Positions 5,162 to 5,903 of a DNA stretch of 5,903 bases are shown here, one piece after another. The position numbers and the translations under genes were made by a program. The notes below the pieces were generated by a model that saw nothing but the letters and a program-made list of their open reading frames with translations, searched no databases and was not told the DNA's origin. Source of the DNA: an uncultured Holosporaceae bacterium (GTDB lineage Bacteria > Pseudomonadota > Alphaproteobacteria > CAISOG01); the NCBI GenBank assembly GCA_903887035.1, contig CAISOG010000020.1:1-5903 (forward strand). The letters are read 5' to 3'. Positions within the stretch are counted from its first letter, which is position 1; each line of letters begins with the position of its first letter.

Positions 5162-5536
5162 ATGACCTATTACACCAAAGAACATGAATGGCTAGAACTG
5201 GCTGCTGACGGGGTTGCCACCGTTGGCATTACCGATTACGCCCAGAAACAGTTGGGCGATGTGGTGTTTGTGGAGCTGCCCGCCATTGGCAAAACCGTGG
5301 CACAGGCGGCGGAAATTGCGGTGGTGGAGTCGGTGAAGGCCGCCAGTGAGGTTTATGCGCCGGTCAGCGGTACGGTGGTGGCCGCCAATGAGGATTTGCC
5401 CGCCAATCCTGGCCTAGTGAACCAAGCGCCGCAGGGGGCGGGCTGGTTCGTCAAACTGCGCCTATCGGATCAGGGGGAGCTAGCTAAGCTATTGGATGAG
5501 GCAGGCTATCAGGCCTATTTGGCCAGCATTTCTTAG
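5162..5536 (+). CDS. gcvH: glycine cleavage system H protein (lipoyl carrier)
   Basis: This 124-residue protein carries the lipoyl group that moves the aminomethyl intermediate from the glycine decarboxylase GcvP to GcvT and then to the dihydrolipoamide dehydrogenase for reoxidation. It begins MTYYTKEHEWLEL, followed by GVATVGITDYAQKQLGDVVF (17-36). The lipoylation site is in VVESVKAASEVYAPVSG, with the modified lysine K59. NEDLPANPGLVN (76-87) and GAGWFVKLRL (92-101) are typical, and the C-terminal helix ends in YQAYLAS. Length and motifs are normal, so the protein should be functional once lipoylated. It lies 9 bases after gcvT. gcvPA begins after 55 bases, which show no terminator. Confidence 0.98.
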   Translation: MTYYTKEHEWLELAADGVATVGITDYAQKQLGDVVFVELPAIGKTVAQAAEIAVVESVKAASEVYAPVSGTVVAANEDLPANPGLVNQAPQGAGWFVKLRLSDQGELAKLLDEAGYQAYLASIS

Positions 5537-5578
5537 GTCGCCTGGCTTAGCCCCCCGCCTCTAAACCCTTTAGCTAAC

Positions 5579-5582
5579 GGAG
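5579..5582 (+). promoter_or_regulatory. ribosome-binding site that supports the GTG start of gcvPA
   Basis: GGAG at 5579-5582 lies nine bases before GTG 5592. An in-frame TAG at 5571-5573 closes the frame upstream and no ATG lies between, so the GTG is the only sensible start. Confidence 0.7.
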
Positions 5583-5591
5583 ATTTCTAAC

Positions 5592-5903
5592 GTGCGCTAC
5601 CTACCGTTAACCGCTGCCGATCGCCAAGAGATGTTGGCCGCTTGTGGTGTTGAAAATATCCGTGAGCTGTACAGCGGCGTGGCGGCCAGCGCCTGGCATG
5701 AGGGGGTGTTTAAGGATTTGCCGCTTGGCCTGAATGAATGGCAAACAGAATTGGCGGTGCGGCAGTTGGCCGATCAGAACCAAACCGTCGGGCAATTGGC
5801 CAGTTTTTGTGGGGCGGGGGCATACCGCCACCATGTGCCCGCCGCGGTTGACCATTTGATTCAACGGGGGGAGTTCTTAACCTCCTACACCCCCTATCAG
5901 CCC
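5592..5903 (+). CDS. gcvPA: glycine dehydrogenase (decarboxylating) subunit 1, partial
   Basis: The first 104 codons of the N-terminal half of the two-subunit glycine decarboxylase are present; the window ends inside the gene. The enzyme uses pyridoxal phosphate to decarboxylate glycine and load the aminomethyl group onto GcvH. The protein starts MRYLPLTAADRQEMLAACGV, the typical opening of the subunit 1 family, not of the long fused GcvP. At 72-104 it has the conserved FCGAGAYRHHVPAAVDHLI, then QRGEFLTSYTPYQP. Residue C73 stands where Leu is more usual (FLGAGAY). The start is GTG. By family habit gcvPB, for the PLP-binding half, should follow outside the window. Gene order gcvT-gcvH-gcvPA supports a complete glycine cleavage operon. 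Confidence 0.95.
   Translation, partial: MRYLPLTAADRQEMLAACGVENIRELYSGVAASAWHEGVFKDLPLGLNEWQTELAVRQLADQNQTVGQLASFCGAGAYRHHVPAAVDHLIQRGEFLTSYTPYQP

Noticed and set aside
5537..5591. Terminator between gcvH and gcvPA
   Set aside because: No stem followed by a T-run is visible in the 55 bases, so continued transcription is more likely.

Overview
The window looks like a chromosomal piece of an alphaproteobacterium. The release factor 1, NuoA, NuoB and glycine-cleavage proteins have an alphaproteobacterial look, the DNA is fairly GC-rich, and the palindromic GTCAT...ATGAC repeats are of a kind common in that group. I could run no search, so the order and genus are open.

Left part (1-1405). A possible tail of an upstream gene is followed by a small unrecognised ORF with one likely membrane segment. 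Its 3' end runs tail-to-tail into a minus-strand toxin-antitoxin pair: a PIN-domain VapC-type toxin (302-676) preceded by a Phd/YefM-type antitoxin (718-1263). The antitoxin is unusual because a long Ala/Pro-rich, repeat-bearing segment separates its DNA-binding head from its toxin-binding tail. A 142-bp intergenic region separates the antitoxin from the divergent prfA and contains repeated GCTTAGCT motifs.

Middle (1406-3049). prfA (peptide chain release factor 1) is complete. It is followed by a structured spacer, a tRNA-Asp(GTC) with encoded CCA, and about 350 bp without a gene. That gene-free stretch holds two composite palindromic (MITE-like) elements plus a truncated fragment of a third.

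Right part (3050-5903). Five genes lie tightly packed on the plus strand: nuoA and nuoB (overlapping by 10 bp), then after only 10 bp gcvT, gcvH and the first 104 codons of gcvPA. So the first two subunit genes of respiratory complex I are followed by the glycine cleavage system and not by nuoC, an unusual junction. GcvT (aminomethyltransferase), GcvH (lipoyl carrier) and the GcvP glycine decarboxylase act together to split glycine into CO2, NH3 and a one-carbon unit on tetrahydrofolate, giving NADH. NuoA and NuoB belong to the NADH-oxidising complex, so a shared transcript would link NADH production and consumption; that link is an inference.

There is no clear novel multi-gene system. The most interesting items are the expanded antitoxin, the nuoAB-gcv junction, the composite palindromes, the A38 tRNA-Asp and a local excess of the heptamer GCTAAGC.
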